DNA of 64,000 nucleotides from Xanthoparmelia taractica (lineage: Eukaryota; Ascomycota; Lecanoromycetes; Lecanorales; Parmeliaceae): positions 164,192-228,191 of the forward strand of contig JANQBS010000044.1 of the NCBI GenBank assembly GCA_033085395.1, in the 5' to 3' direction. The number at the start of each line of letters is the position of its first letter. Position 1 is the stretch's first letter. This document shows positions 22,717-35,392 of the stretch, piece after piece. The position numbers and the translations under genes are program-made. The notes under the pieces are model-generated. The model did not search any database, had not been told where the DNA came from, and saw nothing but the letters and a program-made list of their open reading frames with translations.

Positions 22717-24346
22717 ATGCCTCAAGACCCACTCATAGGTCTTGTCGGGAAACCATCATCTGGCAAGTCCACCACTTTGAACAGGTATGTCGGCTGTCAG
22801 TCCCGTCCGTATAATATGTTCTGATCGCTCGTGATCATACTTAGCCTCACAGACGCGAGCTCCAAAGTCGGCAAGTCCACAAAATTGTCCATTCGACCAA
22901 GGTCTGGGACTGACTAGGAGATACAGGAAATTTTCCGTAAGACATCTACTTTTCATCGCCAAAAATCACGTACTCATTCCGCCTAGTTTCACGACAATAG
23001 ATCCTCAGCGAGCAATAGGATACCTTCAGATATCCTGTGCCTGCGCCCGATATAATGTTTCGGATCGCTGCAAACCCAACTATGGTGCTTGCGTGGAAGG
23101 AAAGCGTTCAGTGCCAATCGAACTACTAGATGTCGCTGGGTTGGTGCCTGGCGCACATGAAGGAAAAGGGCTCGGGAATAAGTTTCTGGACGACCTGAGA
23201 CATGCAGACGCCTTGATACATGTTGTCGATGTCAGTGGGACTACGGATGCAGAAGGTAGTGTTGGTTCAGGCCGAATTTCCTCGAAAGGATCAGAATGGC
23301 TGATGCGCCTGGGTTTCAGGAAAGGCGACGAGGGGGTACGATCCATCACAAGATATTGTATGGCTTAGATCGGAAGTTGTAAGATGGATACAAGGAAATT
23401 TGATGGAGAAGTGGTGCGTATCAGGTTTTCAAAGCTTCTCATTACCGAAGCTAATGTTCACTCAGGGACTCTATCAAACGTCGCCATGTGGCCATCAGTA
23501 TGCCACAACAGCCGCTGGTGCTTCTATCCTGCTGACTACCGAAGAGGCGAACCCTGTCGAGACGCTCCAGAATCAGTTTTCTGGCTATGGGAGCACACCG
23601 CAAACCGTTGCCTGCACCCTGGACCGCTTAAAAATCAAGGAGCCGCTTGAACACTGGTCACCTGACACCATTTCCTCTGTCGTCAATGCCTTCACCGATG
23701 AGAAATTCCCTACTGTTTTGGCATTGAACAAAATCGATCACCCAGACGCTGACAAGAACATATCGAAAATTGCGAAGATGCAAGATCCACAATCGATAGT
23801 CCTGTGCTCGGCCATATCAGAAGTCTTCTTAAGAAAATTAGCGAAGCAGGGGTTTATACGCTACATCGAAGGTAGCGAGCTTATAGACACGAGGGAAGAT
23901 CTTTTAGAAATGGGGGAGGCAGATGGCGGCGGACTGAAAGAGTTGGATGAGAAGCTGAAGACCAGGATCGAAAATCTGAGAGATATGGTGCTTTACAGAT
24001 TCGGCTCTACTGGCGTTGTGCAAGTGCTGTCACGAGCCGCGGAGCTTTTGGGTCTAGTACCTATTTTCCCTGTCAAGAATATACATGGGTTCGGAGCAGG
24101 AGCTGGGAGTAATGCCGTATTCAGAGACTGTGTCTTGGTCAAAAAGGGCACAACTGTGAGAGACTGCGCAAGGAAGATCATGGGAGACGCGCCGTTAGCG
24201 TATGTGGAGGGTGCTGGAGGGGTGAGGATATCGGAGGAAGAGGTGGTGGAGGTAGGCAAGAATGATGTCAGTTGATGAGTTCGAGGGATGTTGGGACTAG
24301 TGCTAATACACGAGTACAGGTGCTATCTTTCAAAGTCGGTAGATGA
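22717..24346 (+). CDS. Obg/YchF-type GTPase with TGS domain (yeast Ygr210c-like)
   Basis: Eight exons: 22717-22784, 22845-22870, 22927-22936, 22987-23255, 23320-23413, 23466-23497, 23545-24266 and 24320-24346, encoding 415 residues. The joints restore the conserved text continuously: GLVGKPSSGKSTTLNSLTDA, then SSKVGNFPFTTIDPQRA, DVAGLVPGAHEGKGLG, WLRSEVVRWIQGNLMEKW, HVAIKANPVETLQNQF and finally VLSFKVGR. G1 (GKPSSGKS), G3 (DVAG) and G4 (NKID) are all present; a TGS domain ends the protein. Exon 3 is only 10 nt and the intron before it is GC-AG (22871-22926, GCAAGT...ATACAG, with a CTGAC branch). YchF/OLA1-like GTPases bind ribosomes and act in translation or stress control. Confidence 0.92.
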
Positions 24347-25465
24347 CGGGGTTACCCCAATGAGCCACAAAATCCGGGGAAACGGCCTCACTGAAAGGCA
24401 CAAGGCCTCGTAGGGCTATAAAATCAACATGTCTGACTGTGGCGTCTGCCATCTACCATGCGCAAACAGTTCAAAACAACATGTACACTGTTTTCGCAGA
24501 TCAATGGGTCTACTCTACAGGATTAGGAACGGACAAAGGAGAATCTCGACGGTGTTTCTGGCATCCTACCTCCCCGGGCAGCTTCATCACTGAAATCTAA
24601 TATTCATCCTGCTGGACGTGTCGGGTTTGCAGTCTTCCAATACGCCTTTAACCTTTCTTTTCGGACAAGGCCAATCCTGTGCTGGTGAATTTTTACCTGT
24701 CTCAGCGTTCGTGGGAAATTTCCTCTAAGAAACCCCTATCGGTAGTTCATACCTTTTCCGAACAGATATGGGGCTGTCTCTATCCGTTTAGGCTGATCGA
24801 AATTCAGGAGAGGCTGACCAGCCCTCTTGATAACTTGTATACAAATGTACTACGGGCCTCTGGGGAGCGAGTTGGCAGTATTAGACGACCAAATGTCCCT
24901 TTTGTTGGTATAAGATATCTTCTAGTCTCGAAGCCAGCAGAAGTAACCGGGCATAGCCAGCTCCAGTGCTCCAGTTGCCAGTAAAATGACAAGTCCGAGA
25001 GATTGAACTCTGTCAAAGGAGATGCTGTAAGACCAACCCCAGAGAACATTGACATACAATTGTAACGAAGGTGCAATGAACCAAGCCAAGTGCAGACCTC
25101 GAGTACATCATTCGCATTGGGAAGTCAAGGACTCTTCATGCCATGCCAGAAAGAAGATGAGACAATTGCAGCGCTTCTCTTGTCTGTGCATGTTCCTTCT
25201 CATTTCTCAACCACCCTTGCACGCCTCGCACCTTATATAATACTTCGTTTTTAATTTATAGATATACCAATAGATAGATGTTTGTATTTAGTATAGTTCG
25301 AACTTTACTGTTCTCATTCTTACAGATACTTTAAAAGCTAAGATAATCTAAAAGATACACGTTGGTTTCCAAGCGGAGATTTACTGGCAATTGGCCCCGC
25401 GTTATTCAGTACATCTACCACGTCGACAGCGGCAGTCTATTTAAAATATTCTTGTTGTATCCCAG
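24347..25465. other. Intergenic, no gene seen
   Basis: About 1.1 kb. The last 250 bases are AT-rich (taatacttcgtttttaattt) and precede the secreted-protein gene. A 101-codon open frame on + (24,679-24,984) is not recognisable. Confidence 0.45.
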
Positions 25466-26208
25466 ATGAAGCTTCTGAGTCAATTACTTGCACTCTGTGG
25501 CAGTTTCAGCTCGTCTACAGCGCCAGGCCCCACTGCGAGCAATCACACTATTATCCGCGTTCGTTTGGAAGCCACTTTCTGCCTTGGTACCAATGCTGAC
25601 CGCAATAGTTTGATGACATTCCTACCGTCAACGGCCTTGGAACCGTGCCCTCTCCATACCGGCATCTATCTTTCTCCTCCTACAGCATCCTCACGCCGCG
25701 AGACCCAACCCTCGATGGAATCATCTCCAAGCACGACCTTAACTGTGCCGTCTCCTCTCCCAATGCCCTGATTGGCTCTCGGCCAACGGAAAATGCCGAT
25801 GGAGCATACTTTGACATTGCCAATGCGACTTTGATGGCCGAGGAAGGCCTTCGGCCTTTTTTCACGCTGAAGTCCTTTTTCATCAAGCCAATGGATGCAC
25901 CTGCCCCCGGGACGAAAGTCTCTGTGAAAGGCTATACGAAAGCTCCCAAGGAGCAATACTTATGGCATGTTGATTTCCCGAGTGGATTCCACCTACCCTT
26001 CTTGGTCAAAATTCAAGAATACAGCGGTGAGGATTGGAAAGAGGTCTATAAGGTGGAGATAGTGGCCGATTTTGGGTACAATTATTTGGATTGGGAGTTT
26101 TGCGTTGATGACATGGAACTGCAATTCTTCGCGCTTCCGGAAAATGAGAGTAAAAGTCAAAGTCACATTGGATCTCAGACTGTCATGAAAGAAGCGGCCC
26201 AGCACTAG
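25466..26208 (+). CDS. Small secreted protein, function unknown
   Basis: Two exons, 25466-25558 and 25609-26208, with a 50 bp intron (GTTCGT...CAATAG) that has a GCTGAC branch sequence 12 bases before its end. Splicing gives a 230-residue protein and joins NHTIIR to FDDIPTVNGLGTVPSPYRHL, a layout common in fungal secreted proteins; without splicing the two halves are in different frames. A signal peptide is visible (MKLLSQLLALCGSFSSSTA). The mature part is mildly acidic, has several N-glycosylation sequons (NHT, NAT), and few cysteines (one at NCAV, one at EFCVDD). A beta-rich fold is likely (KVSVKGYTK, YKVEIVADFGYNYLDWEFC). It could be a cell-wall or host-facing protein, but nothing shows an effector role. 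Confidence 0.75.
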
Positions 26209-27069
26209 GCAACAGGTCTGCTCGATTTATCCAAAAGCTGGTATGCTTACCTGGCAGATTGCGGTATGCCCTATCGTCGAATCAACGGTCTATTACTTGT
26301 ACCAATCAATGCTGTCCGCGCAGCGACAAGGCCTCATCACATCGCAAGGTAAGCTCCCCAGCCTGGTTCAGGTCTTTCACACTGATTGCAAGTAATGAAA
26401 CTAAGCACAGTCCGAGCATTATTACCATCTGGTAGATCCGTCCACGCGTGAAATTTGGTGGGGTGATGACTTTGGAGTCCGAATACCATTATAAGGACGT
26501 AAGGTCATGACCAAATTCTCGGATTCAACATGAAAAAGAAGCCTTCGGGTGTCTGCAGAACATGTTACATATGCAAATGACTCCTCAAATTGGGAAAACC
26601 ACACTTTGAAAAGGCGTACTAAGATTGCGGTGTTACGGCCAAAGTAAGGAGCAGGAATAAAGGAAGAACATAGCCGAGGAATGGCATGATCTTCTGGAAT
26701 TGACTGTCTAAATCCGACTCCATGGCTCAACTAGCTACGTATTACCTATGTCCCAGCCGATAGAGCTATGTCCAAGGCCTGTGGTGTACGAGAACGTTTC
26801 AATACATCGGTCCGCTAATCCCAACCTGCCCAATAGCCTTTTAGCGTCCCCAATTGCGCCTTTGCTGTGAAAAATCCCATGTCCTTGATGCTTGTCTCGT
26901 AAAATCCGTATTGTTCAAGACAATCGACGAAAGCAGTGTCTCCAGATGAAGCAGCGGCTAACAAGCCTCTTCACGGGTTCGTACGCTGAGTGCCAGCGAT
27001 CAACGCTGTATCGTCATCCACAACCCGCGTCCACATCCGCCAGAACTCGATGTCTACGCACACTCGGCG
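26209..27069. other. Intergenic, no gene seen
   Basis: Convergent spacer between the secreted-protein and F-box genes. Open frames here are short and unconvincing. Confidence 0.45.
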
Positions 27070-27973
27070 TCAGCATTTGATTGTCGAGTCAGTTGATGGA
27101 GCTGCAAGACCTGTGACGGGTGTAGAGAAGTCCCCTCACTCCACAAAAAAAAAAAAAAAAAAGAAAATCAATTTAAGGAACGTACGTACCTTCTCTGGCG
27201 CACGTTCGGATTCGACATCCTGGACAACGCGAAAGATGCCCATCGCAACGGCAGATCACGCAATACTTAGGGGTAACACCGTGGTATTCCGAGCAGTGTC
27301 CCTCATTAGTACCCTTGGCTGCCACCCCACGGAGCATTTTTGGGATCGAGGCGTCATCTCTTAGTAGAAGGCTCACGATCCGTGATCTCGCGCAAGCACT
27401 CAGATTACTAGGGTCCTCCTTGGCCCAGCATCCAAGAGCTGGATGGGCGAACTTAAGGCAAGCGCGAGCGACGACATCAAGATGATCTGCCACGAGGCAG
27501 AGGACATCTAGCGGTAGCTCCAGGAGCGTCATTCTCGCTTCTTTGTGAATCTCGCTGGGCTCATGATTGGAAGTATTATCGGTGAGCGCGAGTGTTGTTG
27601 GAAGCGTCAGGTTAGAGTCCTCGTGGCCGTTACCTGGTGGACCTGTGGCTTGTGAAGTTTCCAACTCAAAGGGATAAACACCGGTGTTCACTGGGCGAAA
27701 GAGGGGGTTGTAGTCCGAGTCGGAGGGTAGAGCCGACACTTTCGATCGCTTCCAGTTGCGCAATAGTCCAGGACCTCTGGGGATAAAAGAAGAAGAGTCC
27801 TCGCCATTGGTGTGGTCTGCTGCCGCATTGTTCGAGGTTGATGCTGATCTTAATCGTTTCGACGTCCGCAATGGTCTAAGGCCTCGTGTGACGTTCCAAC
27901 CGATAAGCATGGTATCTGCATTATCTGCTGGAACATCGCTTAAGATTGACGCTGAATTGCGTTTGGGGGCCAT
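27070..27973 (-). CDS. F-box-like protein with C-terminal cysteine cluster
   Basis: The first exon (27190-27973) encodes about 261 residues. The N-terminal 145 are basic and disordered. An F-box-like helix set follows (LLELPLDVLCLVADHLDVVA, then LKFAHPALGCWAKED). The end is a cysteine-rich stretch, YCVICRCDGHLSRCPGC, that could bind zinc. A GTACGT donor sits after CAREG; an acceptor at 27,111-27,113 (GTCACAG) would add a 41-base exon (27070-27110) and end the protein at 274 residues. The proposed intron holds an 18-base T run in the gene's sense (A18 at about 27,145-27,162). F-box proteins link substrates to SCF ubiquitin ligases; the substrate is unknown. The second exon is tentative. Confidence 0.6.
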
Positions 27974-29023
27974 TGAAAGATTGTATCTTCAGCTAATGAT
28001 TCAGAGTGCGATACACCTCGTAGCAATAAATTCTCGGAGGGACACCTCTTGACTGTGCGTGAGAGTAAGGTAAGCTTGATTACTGAAGAAGGGTTAGTCG
28101 ACGGAGGACTTAGATGTCCTGACACCAAATGAGATGCTCGGGCGATGCGCTTCGCAAAATACCATTGTTCTACTGTTTTAGAAGCAAAGTGAATATGAAG
28201 AAATGCGTGGGAATAGTTTATAACACATTCACTTTTGCAAATCGCTCCAATGCGGTCAAACTTTTGCCACGAGGTATTCCGTAGTGAATAATGGATCGTT
28301 CTTGATGGATCGATCCCTCGAAGGCTCTACTACCTGTCTCCGCCGAACCCAATTTGTAAGCCTCAATGAGTGATGAGCCCTAGATGTATGCAATTCACAC
28401 TCCACCCTTACCAAAGGTTTCAGTCTCTCGGCGATGCAGCAGTGTCTGGTCGGCCTGAAGAGTGATCCAGACGCAAGCATCCCATATACTGTGTTTCAAA
28501 GCGTCCTCGAGACCTTTCGAAGTGACTTATTTTCAGACTGTAGAGCGGATGTTGCAGAGCTTCCCGTGGCAGAGCAAAGCTTCAAAGATAGATGGTGATG
28601 GTCAGGGAGTAACGTATGTTACCCCTTTGCTGCATGATAAAGCGATGTACATGCAGTAGAACAGTCCAAATTCCACACAAACCTGGCTTTGGCGATAGTC
28701 TGAAGGTTAGTGAATTACTTGTCGGTCGATTCAGCAATGTTCCTCTTGGACTTATACACGATCAAGTTGCCTGTCACTAACTACTATTAAATACTTTGCA
28801 ATACATAGTAGTACGAAGTATGCGCACGAATATGAAAAAAGAAAGCGCAGTTGCCCCACTTAAAAATTAGAATAGCTACCTTACCCTCCACCCCTCGTAC
28901 CTCATTTTTCAAACGGCCTCGACCACAGCAAGAGCAGCTCAGAAGTATTGCCCTCGCACACCTCTTTCCTCCTTCATCTGACCCCAATCCGGCTTTAGAT
29001 ACCCACTCAAGGCATCTGCAATC
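27974..29023. other. Intergenic divergent region
   Basis: Separates the F-box gene (-) from transketolase (+). No coding similarity seen. The last 150 bases, pyrimidine-rich with ctcgcacacctctttcctcc, look like the transketolase promoter and leader. Confidence 0.45.
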
Positions 29024-31522
29024 ATGGGTTACGGCAAGGATGACGAGCTCGCCATCAATACAATTCGCGTACTGGCCGTGAGTGAAGCCCCACTATATGC
29101 CCTCAAGGCTGTTGCATTGGCCGATTGACTCGAGATTGTCTCACTTCTATAAAATATACAATCCATATACTAATGGGTCCATGCTGATCAATTGCTCTTC
29201 CCCAAGGTCGATGCCACCGCCAAAGCCAATTCCGGTCATCCCGGAGCTCCCATGGGCATGGCACCCGTTGCCCATGTCATGTTCAACAAATTCATGAATT
29301 TCAACCCCAAGAACCCAGACTGGGTCAATCGCGATCGTTTCGTCTTGTCGTAAGTCATTTTTCTCACTACTACAATCTCAACTTCCGGACAGCTGCCATG
29401 GACGGCCGAATGGTACACTACGCTTCACTGGCATTATCAGAACATGGTGTTTTCAACGCCATTCTAACGAACTATCTATCTCCACCAGGAATGGCCACGG
29501 ATGCATGCTCCAATATGCTCTCTTACATCTCTTCGGCTACAAGTTGTCATTGGACGATCTGAAAGCCTTCCGAGTATGTCTTCTCCCTCTTGCTGTCTAT
29601 GTGTTCCCCAGTTGCAGCTGATTTGACTCTTAACCTAGACGGTAGACAGTATTACACCTGGCCACCCCGAAGCTCAAGATACACCCGGCGTCGAAGTTAC
29701 TACTGGTCCCCTCGGTCAAGGTTTTGCAAACGCCGTCGGTCTTGCGATTGCACAAGCCCATACAGCTGCAGAGTTCAACAAGCCAGGCTTCGAGCTCATC
29801 AATAACCATACCTTTTCGTTCTTTGGAGATGGCTGCGCTATGGAGGGCATTGCTAGTGAAGCTGCCAGCACTGCCGGCCACTTGCAGCTCGGGAATCTCA
29901 TCATGGTCTATGATGATAACCATATCTCAATTGGTAAGAACCAACATTGTGGACATTCAACAGTGGGTAGACTAACCAGGTTCAGATGGTGATACCAAAT
30001 GCGCCTTTACTGAAGACGTCTTGCAGCGCTTTGAGGCGTACGGCTGGCACACACAATGGGTGAAGGAGGGTGATACCGATTTGGAGGGCATCGAGGAAGC
30101 CCTCCGATTGGCTAAAGAGGTCACCAACAAGCCCTCGGTCATCAAGTTGACCACAACCATTGGTTTCGGTTCTTTGTTGCAAGGCACTGGAGGAGTGCAT
30201 GGCAATGCTCTGAAGGCCGATGATTGCAAGCAGGTGAAGAAAAAGTTCGGCTTTGATCCGGAGGACTCATTCGTCGTACCACAGAAGGTCTACGACATGT
30301 ACCACAACCATGCAGCCGAAGGTGCAGCGAAAGAAGAGGAGTGGAATAAGCTCTTCGAAAAGTATGGTCAAAAGCACAAGGCTGAACACGACGATCTTTT
30401 GCGAAGACTGAGCGGCAAGCTCCCAGAGGGCTGGGAGAAAAAGCTGCCTACGTACAAGCCTGGGGACAAGGAGCAAGCATCCCGGAAATTATCAGAAGCT
30501 GTCTTGGAGGCCATCCACGACGCCGTTCCTGACCTGATTGGGGGTTCCGCAGATTTGACAGGATCCAACAACACTCGATGGAAGGACGCGGTTGATTTCC
30601 AACCACCAGTCCTCGGCATTGGTGATTGGGCTGGTCGTTACATTCGTTATGGTGTGCGCGAGCACGGCATGGCTGGTATCATGAACGGGATCGCTGCGTA
30701 CGGCACCCTCATCCCCTTTGGAGGAACATTCCTGAACTTCGTGTCCTACGCTGCTGGAGCCGTCCGCCTCTCTTCCTTGTCGCATTGCCGTGTTATCTAC
30801 GTTGCAACGCACGATTCCATTGGTCTAGGCGAGGACGGCCCAACGCATCAGCCCATTGAGACGCTAGCTCACTTCCGTGCGCTACCCAACATGATGGTCT
30901 GGCGTCCCGCTGATGGCAATGAATGCAGCGCAGCCTACTACGTTGCGTTGACCTCAAAATCATCACCCAGTATCCTTGCTTTGACTCGTCAGAATCTACC
31001 TCAGCTTGAGAACTCGACTTTGCAGAACGCGATCAAGGGGGGCTATGTCTCCGTCGAGAACGAGAAGGCCGATATCACGCTCGTCAGCACTGGTTCAGAG
31101 GTCTGCATCTGTATTGAAGCGGTTAAATATCTTAAAGATAACCACAACCTCACCGCTCGCGTGGTCTCCATTCCCTGCTGGGAGGTGTTCGACACGCAAT
31201 CGAAAGAGTATCGTCTGAAGTGTCTACCGGACGGGATTCCCTCCCTTAGCGTCGAGGTCATGTCAACCATGGGTTGGGAGCGGTATTCCCATGAGCAATT
31301 TGGGTTGAACAGGTTCGGCGCCAGTGGTGCTTATAAGGATGTCTACAAGGTAAAATGCTCAGAGCAACGATATAACGAAGTACTCAAACCCGCTAATGCA
31401 ATACACAGAAATTCGAGTTCACCCCAGAGGGCATTAGCAAGCGTGCCGTGGCGACTGTCGACTTTTACAAGGGCACCAAAGTCCGCTCCCCAGTCAATCG
31501 CGCATTCCAGCAGCTCATCTAG
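29024..31522 (+). CDS. TKL1: Transketolase
   Basis: Six exons: 29024-29077, 29207-29349, 29489-29573, 29639-29933, 29986-31349 and 31409-31522, giving 684 residues, the normal length. Introns of 129, 139, 65, 52 and 59 bp restore conserved text, for example LA-VDATAKANSGHPGAPMG, FVLS-NGHGCMLQYALLHL, FR-TVDSITPGHPEAQDTPG and HISI-DGDTKCAFTED. The thiamine diphosphate motif is intact (GDGCAMEGIASEAAS to YDDNHISI), as are GPLGQGFANAVG, the pyrimidine-domain REHGMAGIMNGIAAYG and HDSIGLGEDGPTHQPIE. It transfers two-carbon ketol units in the non-oxidative pentose phosphate pathway in the cytosol. The tail KVRSPVNRAFQQLI matches other fungal enzymes. Confidence 0.97.
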
Positions 31523-32223
31523 AGATTGTCTTCGTTTGTTGATGATGGTTACTGCTCATTTGGAATGGTAGATTATTATGAATTGCACGAAGCTTATGCT
31601 TTCAGAAGTAGATAGATACAAGGGAAAGAAAACTTATATCCATCCATCCCAGGAACGAGGTTGAAGTCTTCCCATTCCATTCTTTTCGAAAGACACCTCT
31701 TGGATATACAACTATATTCTATCGCCATGATCTAAATTTATATCACCTTCTAGATATAAGCTTGTTGGAAAAGCGCTGTTGGCCTTTCTAGGACTCGGTT
31801 TTTCCTCATACAGGACCTTGTACAGCCAGACAAAATGTCCTTCACCAGATCTGCATGAACCAATAGCACCGCTCATTAAATTCGCAGTCCCTTGTATTTT
31901 GAAAACACGGTGTTCGTTTCCTCCAGCGCGCATTTGGCGTCACAGAAGCATCGATATTAGTCCGGGCGATCGTTCTCGTAAGCCGGTCGCGATCGACGGC
32001 AGCTAGGTCATGTCTTAATTGTCCTCCTAACATGCAAAAGCTTTTCAATCCTGGTCTGCAGCACAACAGCCTGTGGGGGGGTTCAAATCTATGCGAATCC
32101 GAGGGGGTCTTGATAGTGCGGACCCATTCGTAGGTCCAGGCTCTGCCAGAGAGGGCATATCGAGCATTCGGCGGTCACCGGACTGTACTCAAGAACATAG
32201 ATACTTGAGGAGCCCGGCTTTCC
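31523..32223. other. Convergent intergenic spacer
   Basis: 700 bp between the 3' ends of transketolase and the DUF202 gene. Only short unsupported frames are present. Confidence 0.5.
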
Positions 32224-33246
32224 CTATCTCTTCTCGAAGACGCTTGGGTCAACGACGCAAACAACGACCAGACTGGTGACGATCAAAGCGAGAGCGACGA
32301 AGGTTATGAGGAAGACGCTGCCTCTGCTGGCAGGGAATTTACCCCGGATGATCCAGTACTAGAGTTATATATCAGTATGCGAATTTTGCAAGTCCACCGT
32401 CTCCACGCATGTTCGCTGACACACCTGGCTCTCAAAATATCTCCTTCCTCCGATAAGCAAGACCAAGATTGCAATTCCTAGGAAGGTGGCCCCCAACGGC
32501 TTTCCTACCTGACGCAGATGAAAAGTGTTGTCTGGATTGTTGGGAGTGTAGCCTTTCCGCTCCGATATGGTAGTATTGAGCCGAAAGAGCTGAGTTACAG
32601 CGATACCGATTGAAGCGAAGGCGAGGGAAGTACGAAGCCAGGCCAAAAAGGTGCGTTCTGACGAGCATAAGTCGATGGGACAGTATCAAGTATCCCCTCC
32701 ACGGTAAGAGGAATAAGAGAGACGGCGAGAAAAAGGAGAGGTTTTGGACACACCAAGAGCAAGGTGATCTCGGGCAACACTTCCCTTATTCTCCAACTCC
32801 ACACTCCCATACTTCTCCGCCAAATCTCTCCACCAACTCCCTCCGTCCTTCCCCTCGTCGGCTGCGGTCTCGCGACCCTTTGACCCCAACCCCGATCGCC
32901 CTCCTCTCCTCCTCCTCGCGCTAGAGCTGCTGCGTCGTCGAGAAGGGCCCGGTTCACCAGATTCCGCGAGCTGCCCGGTAGAGGCAGAATCGTATCTCTT
33001 ATTCTTTGCTCCGCCCCTTTCCCGACTGACAATGGGGGTGATTTCATCAGCGGAGCTTTCCGCTTGCTGCTGCTGATGGAAATTACTTTTTGGAGAGACG
33101 GAGCGCGACATTGGGGCGTTGGAGGTGGAGAATTGAACACTGCGGGATCTGGGGATGACACCTGAAGGGTATTCGTTAACCGCCGACGAGGCTGGGGGCT
33201 GGAAGGTTGCAGGAAGAGGGTTTTGGGGAGAGGAGTGGGGGGCCAT
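32224..33246 (-). CDS. DUF202 membrane protein
   Basis: Three exons: 32754-33246, 32425-32657 and 32224-32358, with introns of 95 and 65 bp, encode 286 residues. The N-terminal about 150 residues are disordered with an Arg/Ser-rich stretch (SRRRSSSSARRRR). The splice from RDHLAL to ERTFLAWLRTSLAFAS rebuilds the DUF202 signature, and the second joins GRRYFESQ to YWIIRGKFPASRG. Three membrane helices are visible: the LRTSLAFASIGIAVTQLF segment, GATFLGIAILVLLIGG and the C-terminal VFLITFVALALIVTSLVVV. The DUF202 fold is shared with the vacuolar Vtc1 protein, and many fungi have a stand-alone member at the vacuole or plasma membrane. Function not known. Confidence 0.88.
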
Positions 33247-35392
33247 GATGCGACGAAAGGAAGTGGAGCATTTGATGGGGGTCCCTGATTAGTTTAGAGT
33301 GTTTTGGCTTGCATGTTGTAGAACTTTGGGGACGGATGTACCGAGGATTAGCCGTAAAATACAATACAGAATCGTTGATAACACTCCTTGAAAACAAGCA
33401 TTTGACAATCAGCAAGCACGTGGAGCTGTAATGATATGAAAATTATCAAGGTGTTAACCACTTTGTTATGGCGATAGGGTGAACAAATGATTCTTCTCAC
33501 TCTGGGTGAAGAGAAGCAAAAAAAAATGGGAGCGAAAGCCCGCAAGAAGGCAGCCTTGATCCCACCAATCAGCGACTACCCCAGCACTACTGCGAATGCA
33601 CATGCTTCCTCTACTTCTGCGGTCAATTCTGCGATGGAGATATCACTGCTTTCTGGGTAGACTCTACCAAGGCGCAGGGTCCCGATATTCCGCATGGAAC
33701 GAGCATCGATTTGTCGTACCGAGAAAGTGGAGAGAAAGGACTATGTCCACCAAAAGCAAGAAAATGTAGGAAACATTGACTAGCAGGAGAGAAGTATTAA
33801 TTTGAATAGGGATCCAGAGTCGTGTCAGCATACTCTTAACAGGTCACCACGACTGTTAAGGCCGATGTCGACTTCTCTTGCCATGGCTTCGGATGTCAGG
33901 TTTGTATAATTCATGAGGTAAGGATATTCTTTTGTCAAGGATAGCATCGGGAGCCCAACGATGTTGGTGGGTAGCGCTCGGGCGATGTTAATGCATTTCT
34001 TCAACTGACGGCTACTTGGTAGTGGGTAATGGAATGCGTAATCACACTCAAGCCAACACTTGGCACTGATGAGAGTCAGGCATTTCAGCGACCGACGACT
34101 CTCTGTTGGAGCATGGCAATCTGCTGTCGGCATGCAAGTATTCTGTTTCGCTTTGAACAAGATGTGGTAGCTTTAAGAGGGGGCAGGATATTCTGCTGGC
34201 AATACCGTTCCGTTCTATGATGAGTGCTTGAGATGCTTGGACCTTGGCTCAAGGTGCTTGGTGCTTCGCAAGGTAGTATATGTATGTAGGATTTTCCATC
34301 TTTACGAAGTACCCCATCAAGTAAACAAGATTAAAGGGGCGACGATGCCGCTTCTACTTCTACTACTAACCACGTGTGATAGTATTAGTTTTGCGCCTTT
34401 TCCCGATTCTCTCAAACCTTAAATCCACAAAACTAAAGGTACTTTATGCGGCCGAGGCGGCGGCAATAGATGAACCAACCCCCCTTCATCTAGCATACTT
34501 CATACTTCAAGAAGCTGAATCTCTGGTATTAGCTGCAGCCGAAGCCTGGTTGTATCAAGTACTTCGTAACCTGATGTTGTCAACTCACGCTACTCTCATC
34601 TCTCTTCTTCTCTCCTCTTTCGTCTTCCTTCTAATCTGCCTTGTCAAGCAGCAACAACATAAAAAGGTAATATGCTGATAAAACAGTCCAGGCCCCACCA
34701 AGAATGGAAGAGCAGGTAGCAATGCTCGTCTTTTTTTTTGATATTACACATCATCATTTATCATGCTTCCATTGCGGCGTCTGTCATCCTAAGTCATTTG
34801 CTATTACATCGTCCAGACTATCATTAATGTCCACATCCAACAACATCATTTCACACTCCTACTTGAGCTGGAGCTGGGGGGTAAAAGAGGGGGAAGGAGG
34901 AGCAGCTCCGACGTTGTCCAAGTACACAGGATCAAATATTGATGTTGGACTGTTTATTGGTTTCGAGATCCCGACGGCCGCTTGGACTGGTCCAGGCAAT
35001 CAATCTCCAGATTTTACCCCTTTTTTGGTTTTTTTTTGTTCCTGACCTAGACCATAAGTACCTCGTTAGCGTCGATCAATTCGAAACTTCCCAACTGTCC
35101 CAGGTAAACTACCTTAAGGTAAGCTGCTTACCTCAAAAACACCTTGTCGTCCTCGTCCTTCACACACTCTCACTCTCTTCTCCTTACTCTACCAATTCTC
35201 ATCACATTCCTTTACCCACACACTCTTTAACTTATAGAGTCTGAGACTCTTGGGTGCCAGTCACTCCTTTCAGTCACTCTTTCACATTTGATTATCTGCC
35301 TCTACCACTTCCCCCTCCCCTAAGGACCTTGCTTCCACCAACACTCGCTATTCGAACAAACATTCCCTGCTCCCCCAAAAAAACCCTGCACC
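33247..35392. other. 2.1 kb divergent intergenic region
   Basis: Upstream of both the DUF202 gene and the DUF1996-WSC gene. It contains a CACGTG box (34,371-34,376), poly-T tracts (about 34,730 and 35,028) and a long C/T-rich leader before 35,393. A 111-codon open frame on - (33,825-34,160) shows no similarity I recognise. Confidence 0.45.

Noticed and set aside
24679..24984. 101-codon + frame
   Set aside because: Isolated frame with no splice partner or similarity.
33825..34160. 111-codon - frame containing LTKEYPYLMNYTNLTSEAMA
   Set aside because: No flanking exons, start context or recognised family; kept only as part of the intergenic note.
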